The notes beneath the pieces were generated by a model. It did no database searches. It was given only the letters and a program-made list of their open reading frames with translations, and was not told the origin of the DNA. Shown in pieces: positions 39,992 through 51,240 of a stretch of DNA of 64,000 nt (position 1 is its first letter; each line of letters opens with the position of its first letter). The stretch comes from Papio anubis (taxonomy: Eukaryota > Chordata > Mammalia > Primates > Cercopithecidae): NCBI RefSeq assembly GCF_008728515.1, contig NC_044977.1, positions 190,205,987 through 190,269,986 on the forward strand, in the 5' to 3' direction. A program made the translations under genes and the position numbers.

Positions 39992-40286
39992 CTGGTGCTT
40001 GGTGGCTCACGCCTGTAATCCCAGCACTTTGGAGGCGAGGCAGCAGATCAGAGGTCAGCAGAATGGGAACCATCCTGGTCAACATGGTGAAACCCCATCT
40101 CTACTAAAAATACAAAAATTAATGGCCAGTGGGGTGGCTGGCGTGTCTGTAGTCCCAGCTATGAAGGGCTGAGGCAGGAGAATCACTTGAATCCAGGAGG
40201 CAGGTTACAGTGAGCCCGAGGTCGCACCCACTACACTCCAGCCTGAGTGACAGAGTGAGACTCCACCTCAAAAAAGAATAAAAAAG

Positions 40287-40288
<2 letters not shown>
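39992..40288 (+). mobile_element. AluS-like element with many small indels
   Basis: A sense Alu, recognisable end to end, but with several small deletions and insertions at positions normally conserved (about 40030-40070, 40115-40165 and 40200-40235), unlike the substitution-dominated decay of other Alus here. It may reflect poor base quality rather than age. Confidence 0.9.

Positions 40289-40319
<31 letters not shown>
40289..40319 (+). repeat. (AC)n microsatellite
   Basis: An uninterrupted AC dinucleotide run of about 31 bases growing out of the Alu tail. Confidence 0.97.
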
Positions 40320-40322
<3 letters not shown>

Positions 40323-41312
40323 CAAAGACAAACACAAAGACAAAAACAAAATCCCTTCAATGTCCATTTCCTGAGCCAATTACATCCCCCAAGAACTACT
40401 TCGGAATTACTTATTATTTGGGATTATTTGTGTTCACTTCCCCCGTACCAAAAGTCAGAATCAAGTTAACTGTGCTGTGTCTCTGTCACAAATGTCTGCT
40501 TATATAAATAGGAGGGGGTACAAGCATGTGTCCACACACGCACACACGCCTCTCTCCGGATAAAGAGGTCTCGGGGTGAGGATTCTGGAACCTGTCCTTC
40601 CACACCTCCTGCGTCTGGTCACTGTCTCCGAAGCTGACATTCCTCACGCCGAGGGATGGGCAGGCAGAAGGCTGCAGGCAGTGCGCCAGCCAGGTCAGCT
40701 TACAGCGAGCTGTCAACCCAGTCACTGACGCCTCAGCGAGGCCATAAATAACAGCGGCGAAGCTGCAGCAGGCCACCCGGGCCTCCCCCAAACCACCCCC
40801 TCACCTAACAACTGCTTGGCGTTCAGGCTTCCGCCGTGACCCGACCTAGGTCCCAAGCGTTCTTTGGGGCGCAGTGTCCCTTCCCAGGCACGGAGTGGGT
40901 CAGCCAGGAGCACGCTGCCTCACAAGGTCCCAGTGTCCTGCCAATGTCCTCTCTGGATGCTGGAGAGAGGCTGGAAACAACTCACATCACTCAAAACCTC
41001 AAAACCCCACCCCTTTCAAGACCAAGAGGGCTCCAGAAAGCCAAGCTCCATCCCCGTTGTTGATCCGGTCATGGCGGATTCCATACCAGAAACGATGCCA
41101 CACAGCAACTGCTGCCCTCCGCCATACAGCAGCGACTCACCCTGTGCCCAGGCTGGTCTTGTGTTCTTTGCAATGTGAGTGGGCAAAAGCCGACATATAA
41201 GGCAGCTCTTCTGCTTACACTCCTTTTGTCCCGCCTCAGCGGCAGGGACCTTCTGTCCACACCCTTGGTTCTGAGGCTTTAACTCCCACGACCCTAAAAC
41301 ATCCACCCAAAA
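40320..41312. other. Unique sequence
   Basis: About 1 kb of non-repetitive DNA leading into the CA-rich array. Three overlapping plus-strand frames (75 to 108 codons, 40836-41200) use the same bases in different frames. No gene is supported. Confidence 0.45.
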
Positions 41313-43298
41313 TCACAGACCACTACACATACACCCACACACCACATACACACACCACACACACACACCATACGCCCACACACCTGACACACAGATCACA
41401 CAGACCACATACACACACCACACACACAGACCACACACACACCATACATACACACCCTACACACACACCACACACACACACCATACGCCCACACACCCGA
41501 CGCACAGATCACACAGACCACATACACACACCACACACACCACACACACAGACCACACACACCATACAGACACACCACACACACAGACCACACAGACCAC
41601 ACACACAGACCACACACACCAGACACACCACACACGACCACACATGCACACTATATACACACACACCCTACAATAATAACATCCTACTAATGACACACAC
41701 CACATACAATACCACAATAATAATTCACATACACACACCACATACACACACCACATACACACACCACACGCCCACACACCCGACGCACAGATCACACAGA
41801 CCACATACACACACCACCACACAGACCACACACACACCATACAGACATACCACACACACAGACCACACACACCTAATATCAACCACATACAATAATACCC
41901 CCACAATAATAATAATCTCTACCACACCAGATACACACAATCCACACACACACCAATAACACACCACACACACACCACACTCAATAACAATCCTAATACA
42001 CACGATCACACAATACCAACACATAATGCATATCACACACACACACACCATACCCGACGACAGACTATACACACCACAATAATACAGACCACACAGACCA
42101 CACACACAGACCACACACACCATACAGACACACCACACACACACAGACCACACGCACACCACATAAACACACACCCTACACACACCAGACACACACACCA
42201 CACACACACCACACGCCCACACACCCGACACACAGATCACACACACACACACCACATACGCATATCACACACACACACCATACGCTCACACACTCGACGC
42301 ACAGACCACACACACACACCCACACACACACACCACACACACACCACACACACAGACCACACACGACACCCACATACACACACTCACACACACACCACAC
42401 ACACACCACCCACACAATCACATTAATGACTACACCCACACACCACATACACACCACCCACACACCACATACAATGACACCACACCACAATAACACCACA
42501 ATTTCACATGACAATAATGTCTCAGACACCAATCTCAGACAATAATACATCACACAATAATAACACACACACCATACACACACCAGACACCCACACCCAC
42601 CAATGACCAATATTACCAATAACACACCAATAATAATAACTAATAATATGCTAATAATTCAATAATAATAATCTGACAATAATAGACCACAACACACCAC
42701 ATACACACCACAACAATCTGGTGACACACAATAACACACCACAATAACCAGACAACATACACCAACCACCACATACAATACACACACCACACACACACCA
42801 CATATACACACACCACACACCACATACACAGGTACACACCCACACCCCCGACACACCACATACACTACACACACCCCACATACACACCACACGCACCATA
42901 CACCCACACACCCTACACACAGACTACACACACACACACACCCCACATACACAGTACACATCACATACACCACATACACACACCACACACAACACACATA
43001 CACACACCACTAACACATACACCACATACACACCAATAATAATCTCTACACACAGCAATAATACCATACCACACACAACTACCACACCACACACATACAC
43101 ACACCACCACACCTCCACACACACACAGCACACACACAGCACACACACACAGCACACACACAGCACACACATACACCACACACGTACACCACATACACAC
43201 CACACACACCCCACAGCACACACATACCACACACACACCACACGCCACACATACTTCCACACCACACATATTCACATGCACACACACGCACACACACT
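41313..43298 (+). repeat. Large CA-rich minisatellite array with AAT interruptions
   Basis: Nearly 2 kb almost entirely of A and C: ACAC runs punctuated by ACC, AGACC and CATAC. A longer block containing CGCCCACACACC then CACAGATCACACAG recurs with cores at about 41373, 41486, 41769, 42214 and 42283, with variable spacing. Runs of AAT units break the array at about 41672, 41716, 41905, 42070, 42480-42680 and 43037. Frames encoding valine/cysteine-rich peptides on the minus strand are artefacts of the TGTGTG pattern. Confidence 0.95.
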
Positions 43299-43407
43299 TC
43301 CTCACTCACAAGCTCTCCTGAACTCTTGGGATTGAATTTCCGTAAAATGCTCACGTGCTCCCATTCTACCAACTAATGAGAGAATTCCGTGATCTCATCA
43401 GCCTTCT

Positions 43408-43705
43408 TTTTTTTTTTTTTTTGAGACGGAGTTCGCTTCTGCCCAGGTTGGAGTGCAGTGGCCGGATCTCTGCTCACTGCAAGCCCGGCCTCGGTTCACG
43501 CCATTCTCCTGCCTCAGCCTTCCTAATAGCTGGGACTACAGGCTTCGCCATCAAGGCCTCGCTAGTTTTTCTTTTTGTATTTTTTTAGTAGAGACGGGTT
43601 TCACCATGTTAGCCAGGATGGTCTCATCTCCTCTGACTCGTGGATCCTCTCGCCTCGGGCCTCCCAAAGTGCTGGGATTACAGGCTTGAGCCACCGCGCC
43701 CGGCC
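43408..43705 (-). mobile_element. AluY-like element with small indels
   Basis: An antisense Alu with Y-type features (a GTTCACGCCATTCTCC block). TCTCATCAGCCTTCT at 43393-43407 is repeated exactly at 43706-43720, so the insertion is young. Yet the body has several short deletions in both monomers, which is unexpected for such a perfect flank. Confidence 0.95.
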
Positions 43706-43720
43706 TCTCATCAGCCTTCT

Positions 43721-44279
43721 AAAAGGATTTTCATCACATCTCTCTGGATACAAACTATCTAAAGGCTCACCAAATGGTCACTAAGCATTGCGTTCTTTAT
43801 CAGTACCCCACCCCATCAAGTGAAGCTTCTGTGGCCACAGGGTGGCAGGAGGCAGGGGTCTTCCAGAGTCAAACCCCCTCACATGTGGGGAACTGAACTC
43901 CAAAGAGGCAGTGACTTCCGAAGGTCACAGGGTCAGATGGGGGGCCCACTCGTCCAGAGGACGGTGCATCTGGGGCAGAAGTAACCAAATCCAGTCCTTC
44001 CCCGAGGGGACAGAGGGCACACACTGGGAAGCCGCACCCCAGTGCAGGGCCACACAGAGGGGACCTGTGGTGGACCCTGGTGGTGCTCCTGCAAGCCCCC
44101 ACCAGACCCCTTCCTGCGCCCGGCCCTTCCCCGGCCCCGGGGGGCTTCCATGGCTAACCCAGGCGCCTGTGACTTGCTTTGGGGCCCTGTCCTCGGGCCA
44201 TTGCAGGGAAGTGGGGAGCAGCCTTTAGCCGTGGCTAACTAGGGAGGGGTCTAAACGCCCAGCTCCCTTGCCTGAGTTG
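43721..44279. other. Unique sequence with a possible MIR-like piece
   Basis: About 560 bp. A MIR-like antisense segment is possible at about 43885-43945 (GGCAGTGACTTCCGAAGGTC). The 128-codon plus-strand frame at 43842-44228 starts near that piece and has no domain; I do not call it a gene. Confidence 0.45.
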
Positions 44280-44520
44280 GGGCAAACTCAGAAATAATTT
44301 ATACTGCAGAACTACTCATGGGATCTGGCTGAAGGATTCTTCCAGGGAAACCACACCAGCTAGGGCTTCCTCCAGCACACCTGGGCTGCGCACTCCCGGC
44401 TCCCTTACCAGTTCCTTCCGGGGTCATCTCCTTTCAATAAATCACCTGCGTCTGGGCCCTCATCCCAACAACTGCCTCCGGGGAGCCTGACCTAAACACC
44501 AGGAAACGTTTATGGAACAA
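44280..44520 (+). repeat. Possible LTR-like or other old repeat end
   Basis: CAATAAATCACCTGCGTCTG near 44434 followed by a CTCCGGGGAGCCTGACCTAA segment resembles a dispersed repeat 3' end with a polyadenylation signal. The family cannot be named; low confidence. Confidence 0.3.
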
Positions 44521-44619
44521 ACCGAATGACTCTGATGATAACATCATCAGCGCAGGTGGTTAAAGGAAAAAGTCGGAGCAGAGGAGGAGCCTTGCCCTAA
44601 AGAGAGCTGGAGAAAACGC

Positions 44620-45592
44620 TGCACTTACACATCCACACACACAACCACACACAACACACAACCACACACAACACACAACCACACACACATACACCCACAC
44701 ACACACACAACCATACACAACACACAACCACAAACACCACACACACCTACACATACCACACAAACCACACATAACCACACATAACCACACACCACACATA
44801 ACCACACACCACACACAACCACACACCACACACAACCACACATCCACACACACAACCACACACACAACACACAACCACACACAATCACACACACAACCAC
44901 ACACAACACACAACCACAAACCACATACTACACAACCACACACACAACCACACATAACCACACACCACACATAACCACACACCATACACAACCACACAAC
45001 CACACAACCACAAAACCACACAACACAACCACACACACCACACATCACACACACAACCACACACAACCATGCATCACACACACACACACACCACACAACC
45101 ACACAACCACACACAACCACACAACCACGCACACTACACACACAATCACACAACCATACACACCACACAGCACACACCACACAACCACACAACCACATAC
45201 AAAACCACACACCACACAACTATACACACCACACACAACCACACACACCACACACAACCACACACCACACATACACAACCACATACACCACACACAATCA
45301 CATACAACCACACCCACACACACCACACACAAGACCACACACCACACACAAAACCACACACACCACACACACAACCACACACACCACACATACACAACCA
45401 CATACACCACACACACCACATACAACCACACCACACACACAACCACACACAAGACCACACACCATTAATAAAACCACACACACACCATTAATAATAATAA
45501 CCCCACACACCACAGCCACACACACACCACACACACACAACCACACACAACCACACACCACACACAACCACACACACCACACACAACCATTA
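44620..45592 (+). repeat. ACACACAACC-type minisatellite array
   Basis: About 970 bp of ACACACAACC, ACCACACACAAC and related 8 to 12-bp units, again almost only A and C. AAT-type interruptions occur at about 45465-45500. It differs from the first array in having AACC as the main interruption. The last 62 bases before 45593 are the same kind of sequence that joins the two copies of the downstream duplication. Confidence 0.95.
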
Positions 45593-47023
45593 CAACGGTG
45601 GCTGGAAGCCGCAGGAATGAAAAGTCCTCCGTGCCTCCCCTTCAAACAGCTCACACTCATGCGGGTCACTGGCACGGGCGGCTCACTGGCCACCGCAGAG
45701 TACACCTGTCCCAGCGTACAAGACAGCCTCGCTTCACTAACCCTCTGTGGACGCGGTCTGACTGTCACCTCTGGACGAGGACTTGCCTATCCAGTGATAA
45801 AATCTTCAGCACTTCCACTTCTTTTGAGTGGAATCAGAGAAGAGTGAGTGGAATTAGGAGTGAAGAGTGAGTGGAATTCTTTAGAGTGAAGAGTAAGTGG
45901 AATTAGAGTGGGTCGTAGGTAGCTCAGCTGCAGAGTGCTGCTGCTGCTTTGAACAGAGGGTGCACTGGCAGCTGGATGCGCCCCACCCTGCCTCTTTCAG
46001 CAGCCACTGTGTGCCGGTTCCGGCTCTCGCTCCCACCCTCCCAGCCCAGCTCTCTGCTGTCTCTGTCTGTGGTGTTCCCCGATGTTCCTTTTGCCTGAGC
46101 TGAAGCTGGGAGTGGGAGCTGGCTTGAGTGGGAGCCGGTGGAGGTGCATGCAGCCTCCCAGGCTTCAGGAAGGCAGCCTGAGAGACCTTCCAGATGCTTC
46201 CCAGGGAAGGCCCTCAGAGCAGCCACCACAGCCAGCACGCCACTGTTTTCTCCCCATCTCATGGTCTCCTGTTCCCTGGGACCACAGTCCAACGGAACTG
46301 CATCCAAGTCCTTGCACCAAGCCTACTTTCCCCGGAATGCAACTGAGACAGCATTGTACCTGCTGTGGACTCCTTTTTCCACAGAAGCGGTCATCACTAC
46401 TCTCAGCCTCTTACTCAGGCTGGGTTGTGAAGGCATGCCCTCAGAAGCTACAAGGTACCCTTCCGTGGAAATAGCCCAGCTGTTCTTTTTTGGGGTTCAT
46501 GTCCCGATTTTGCCATTTTTCTATCACTTTCTTTGTTGTTAACAAGGCTTCTCCAGGACCGCTACATTCTCCTAACTGATCATTTTGCCCTTTAATTCAT
46601 ATCGCTTGGAAATCACATGACCAAATCCTGTTGGCCTGTGTCTGTCGTGAAGGCTTAAACAGATTCCTGAAAGTGAGGAACGTTCCCTTGGAGCAGATGT
46701 GTGAGCCGGCTTCATGGCCAAATTGATTTTGGCTGCTCAGGAGATATTTCTATTTCCCTGGCTTAGAGCCTCTATTGGAGGAGAGGGTAGAGGCTGGATA
46801 GTCAAACATCGCATTGAGTTCGCTCTTATATTTTAATTCTAGCTATGGATGTGTTTCAGGTGAATGGCAGTGGATCTTAATAATATTTCTACTTCAAATG
46901 CTCCTAGCTACTGCGGCCTTGCCATATTTATTAGCATAATGATTTTAACTTTTACATCCAGTTTTTAAGACTCCAGGAGACTTCACAGTGTGCTAAAGGC
47001 AGAGATGTGAAACATCACACACC

Positions 47024-47045
47024 AAAAAAAAAAAAAAAAAAAAAA
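47024..47045. repeat. (A)22 run in copy A
   Basis: An isolated A-run with no Alu body. The corresponding run in copy B has 23 A. It could be the tail of a very old retrocopy, but no parent was recognised. Confidence 0.95.
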
Positions 47046-47599
47046 TGGTGGCTTATATATTTCAGAGCAAAAATAAAATCAGTCCAGGGATTGAATACAA
47101 ATCCCCCCATTCAGTCCCTCTCCCAAGTCTCCCCGAGATGTCCCTCTCCTCTCTGGAGAAGTTGTGGTCCCTCTTGCAGGCAGCAGGAGGTAATGCGGTC
47201 CTTATCCTGGGAGGACTCCTGGGACTCCCTTGTGTAGAAAGAGTTCTGTGCTGGGGTTTGCTCCTCCCCTGATCTGTGGGTTCAGGGGCAGCCTCTGTGC
47301 CTGGCTGATGGGCACAGCTACAAGGCCACAGAGCAGCTGAGTGCTGGGACAGGTGCAAAGAGCAAAACCCCAGCAGGTGTGTTGATCGTGAATGACAGGG
47401 TTACTGACGCTGTCTCCCAAGTGTTTTCTGTGCTGCTGACAACTGGGGCGGGCTAAAGCACGTAGTGGGAATTTGTTTTGGAAAACCTTTCCAATGTTTT
47501 AGCTGTAGCACCTCCCCAGGACAGGTAGTGAATGGCCGCTTTTCTCGGATGGGCTCAGCGCATGGTGGCTGGCCCCGTTGGAGAGGAACCTGTCCAGTG

Positions 47600-47750
47600 A
47601 GGTTTACAGGCCTATGATGGGGTTACATCCTGATCAACTCATTGTTAGTCCAAAATGTAAGTCAAAAATGGCATTTAATAATTCCAATAAATCTAGAAGT
47701 ATAAAACAGAAAATCGTAAGTTGAAGTTCCAGGGGATTATCTGTATTTCA
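47600..47750 (+). mobile_element. Decayed Tigger-like (TcMar) fragment, copy A
   Basis: ATGATGGGGTTACATCCTGA, then CAAAATGTAAGTCAAAAATG, then a CGTAAGTTGAAGTTCCAGGG segment and a TCTGTATTTC end follow the order of a Tigger-type element with a large internal deletion. Confidence 0.55.
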
Positions 47751-48988
47751 CTGGAACCGGGTGGGCAAGAAGACCCCACAGACTGGCATTCTGACATGGT
47801 TGCAGGTGTGAGAGGAGGGCTGGCAGCTTGAGGGTCATGGGTGGCCGGAAGGACCTGGGGATGTGAAACGCTGTCATCGAGGGCTGGCGGCACACAGGAG
47901 GCTGATGGGGGTGGCTGCAGGCTGAGTATCATTGGCTGCAGAGAGGTTACGGGTTGAGAGTGTGGTCATGGAGCCCAGTGGCCTCAATGACACTCGGGAT
48001 GCTCCTGAGGGTGGCAAAGCCTCAGCAGGGCTGGCCGTGAAGCAAAGCAGGCCCTTCGGCTAATTTCAGCTGTTGCACAGAGTGGCAGTGAGATGATGAC
48101 AACTTCACCAGTGGGAATCCTCTGAGGTCACCTGAGTGAAGGAATCTCGTGGATGAGAGCTTGGCTGGGATGCAAAGGGCCCTGAGACAAGCTACCACTT
48201 GATGGCCCCAGGGAGAGATTCAAAAAAAGTTTGCAAAAGAAGAAAATGCATCATCCTTAAAGAGGCGATGTAATTGGCCTCCAGCAAATATGTGAGTTTC
48301 CCAAACCCATGACTCTCCAAGGAAGAACTGAAATCTGGGTATGAAAACTACCAGCCTCTTGATGGAGGGGTGCCTGGCAGAAGCTTGAATCTAATTTAGC
48401 TGGCCCTGCTCCCGAAGAGCAGGCTTGCAGAATTGGCCTGGGCCAGTTCATTGAACTGAGTTTCCTGTGTGCTGTCACTGACTCGGCCCAAAGAAGACAT
48501 AAGAGGAAGCTCCAGGAGATTGCTTTCCAAAGTCAATATTTCCAATTCAAGGCATTTCTGGGAAAAGTTCCCATTGCCCTGAATGCTAGGGTTCTCCTAC
48601 CAGGTACACAGGTTGTCCAGAATCCTGAGGTAGTATCTAATTTAGTCTCTTTCAGCCAAGTGTACCAGGGTCGCTGCTACCCTCTTGTCCCTTTGGGCAG
48701 GAAAGAAATGTCAGTATCGCTTTTAGGAAGTTTCAGCAACTCTCAAGGTTAATAAATGGTCTTTCTTTGGATTCACCTGTCATTCAAGACTGGATTTTCA
48801 TTTCTGCAGCAGGCAGTCCCCTTGGTAGCCCATCTCCAGAGACCCCTTGGCACAAACAGGCCTGGATTAGTAGTAGAACGCCTGCTTCAAAGGGCTTAGC
48901 CAGAGCCTGCACAGGCTTTTCATTTTTCAACCTTGCAGGAGTATTAAGCTCCCCATCCAATCATAGGGAATGTCCATGACCAGGAAAT

Positions 48989-49050
48989 CACACACAACCA
49001 CACACAACCACACACACCACACACAACCACACACACCACACACAACCACA
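48989..49050 (+). repeat. ACACACAACC array spacer joining the two duplication copies
   Basis: 62 bp of CACACACAACC-type repeat, continuous with the last bases of copy A. It equals the sequence immediately upstream of copy A, so the true duplicated unit is array plus unique unit. Confidence 0.95.
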
Positions 49051-50490
49051 CAACGGTGTGGCTGAAGCCAGCAGGAATGAAAAGTCCTCCGGTGCCTCCC
49101 CTTCAAACAGCTCACACTCATGCGGGTCACTGGCACGGCGCCCTCACGCGCGCGTCCGCAGAGTACACCTGTCCCAGCGTGGCCAAGACAGCCTCGTTCA
49201 CTAACCCTCTGTGGACGTTAGTCTGGACTGGGTCACCTCTGGACAAGTGAGGACTTGCCTATCCAGTGATAAAACTTCAGCACTTCCACTTCTTTGAGTG
49301 GAATCAGAGTGAAGAGTGAGTGGAATTAGAGTGAAGAGTGAGTGGAATTAGAGTGAAGAGTAAGTGGAATTAGAGTGGCCGAGTGTAGCTCAGCGTGGGA
49401 GAGGTGCTGCTGCTGCTTTGAACAGAGGGTACTGGCAGCGGATGCGTTCACCCCCGCTCTTTTCAGCAGCCACTGTGCAGCGCGGTTCCGCCCCGGCTCC
49501 CACCTCCCAGCCCAGCTCTCTGCTGTCTCTGCCCGGTGGTGTTCCCCGATGCCCCTTTGCCTGAGCGCGGAAGCGTGGGGAGTGGAAGCTGGCGATGGGA
49601 GCCGGTGGAGGCATGCGAGCCTCCTGTGCTTCAGGAAGGCAGCCTGGAGACCTTCCAGATGCTTCCCAGGAAGGCCCCGTAGCAGCCACCACAGCCAGCA
49701 CGTTTCTCTACTAGTTTTCCCCCTTCCCCATCTCATGGTCCTGCTCCCTGGGACCACAGTCCAACGGAACTGCATCCAAGTCCTTGCACCAAGCTCTACT
49801 TTCCCGGGAATGCAAACTGAGACAGTATTGTACCTGCTGTGACCTTTTCCAAGGTAGCTGGGGTCATCACTACTTCCCTCAGCTCTTACCTGTGCTGCTG
49901 TAGCGTGCTGCCCTCAGAAGTTACAAGGTACCTTCCGTGAAATAGCCCAGCTGTTCTTTGGGGGTTCATGTCCGATTTTGCCATTTTTCTATCACTTTCT
50001 TTGTTGTTAACAAGGCTTCCTCCAGCAGGACCGCTACCTTCCTCCCAACTGATCATTTTGTCTTTAATCTGCTATCGCCTGGAAATCACATGACCAAACT
50101 TGTTGGCCTGTGTCTGTCGTGAAGGCGAACAGATTCTGAAAGGAGGAACGTTCCTTGGAGCAGATGTGTGAGCTTTCATTTCATACATTGGAAATTGATT
50201 TTGGCTGCTCAGGAGATATTTTTATTTCCCTGGCTTAGAGCTCTATTGAGGAGAGGGTAGAGGCTGGATAGTCAAACATCGTATTGAGTTCGTTCTTATA
50301 TTTTAATTTAGCTATGGGATGTGTTTGTGGGTGAATGCAGTGGATCTAATAATACTTACTTCAAATGCCCTAGCGCCGTGCCTTGCCATTTATTAGCATA
50401 CGCCGATTTCCAACTTTTACATCCAGTTTTTAAGACTCCAGGAGACTTCACAAGTGTGCCAGCTGCAGAGATGTGAAAACATCACACACC

Positions 50491-50513
50491 AAAAAAAAAA
50501 AAAAAAAAAAAAA
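50491..50513. repeat. (A)23 run in copy B
   Basis: The counterpart of the A22 run at 47024-47045, preceded by the same CATCACACACC flank. Confidence 0.95.
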
Positions 50514-51089
50514 TGGTGGCTTATATATTTCAGAGCAAAAATAAAATCAGTCCAGGGATTGAATACAAATCCCCCCCCCATTCAGTCCCCAAGTCTCCCC
50601 GAGATGTCCCCTCTCCTCTCTGGAGAAGTTGCATGTCCCCTCTTGCAGGCAGCAGGAGGTACGTGTCCGTTTGGTCCTGGGAGGACTCCCTGGGACTCCT
50701 TGTGTAGAAAGAGTTCTGTGCTGGGGCTTGCTCCCTCCCCTGATCTGTGGGGCTCAGGGGCAGCCTCTGGTGCCTGGCTGATGGGCACAGCTGGCGAAGG
50801 CCACAGAGCAGCTGAGTGCTGGGGACAGGTGCAAGAGCAAACCCCAGCAGGTGTGTTGATCGTAATGACAGGGTCACTGACGCTGTCTCCCAAGTGTTTT
50901 CTGTGCTGCTGACAACTGGGGCGGGCGAAAGCACGTGGGAATTTGTTTTTGGAAAAACCTTTCCAATGTTTTTGGCTGTGGGCACCTCCCCAGGACGGGT
51001 AGTGAATGGGCGTTTCTTTCTCGGATGGGCTCAGCGTGCATGGTGGCTGTGGGCTCCCTGTTGGAGAGGAACTCGAAGTCCAGGCAAAG

Positions 51090-51240
51090 GGAGGTTTACA
51101 GGCCTATGATGGGGTTACATCCTGATCAACTCATTGTTAGTCCAAAATGTAAGTCAAAAATGCATTTAATACCCCAATAAATCTAGCATAAAGTCAGAAA
51201 GTCGTAAGTTGAAGTCTCCAGGGGGGGATTATCTGTATTT
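51090..51240 (+). mobile_element. Decayed Tigger-like (TcMar) fragment, copy B
   Basis: The duplicated counterpart of 47600-47750. It retains ATGGGGTTACATCCTGATCA and AGTCGTAAGTTGAAGTCTCC segments. Confidence 0.55.

Larger units (their letters stand above)
45593..48988 (+). repeat. Tandem duplication unit, copy A (about 3.4 kb)
   Basis: Runs from CAACGGTG at 45593 to CAGGAAAT ending at 48988. The whole unit recurs in the same order and orientation at 49051-52493, offset 3,458 bp. It contains a GAGTGGAATTAG-type short repeat (45820-45910), an isolated A22 run, and a decayed Tigger fragment. No coding gene was recognised; the longest frames (127 to 134 codons) are not preserved between copies because of indels, which argues against coding function. 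Confidence 0.95.

Noticed and set aside
41323..43372. Many minus-strand frames encoding valine/cysteine/glycine-rich peptides
   Set aside because: They are translations of the TGTGTGG pattern of the CA array in successive frames.
41313..45592. A CRISPR array, because of regularly spaced repeats
   Set aside because: The units are short A/C-only minisatellite units without distinct spacers, in primate nuclear DNA.
44560..45768. A 219-codon and other valine/cysteine-rich frames in the second array
   Set aside because: Same artefact of an ACACACAACC repeat; the composition is dictated by the repeat.
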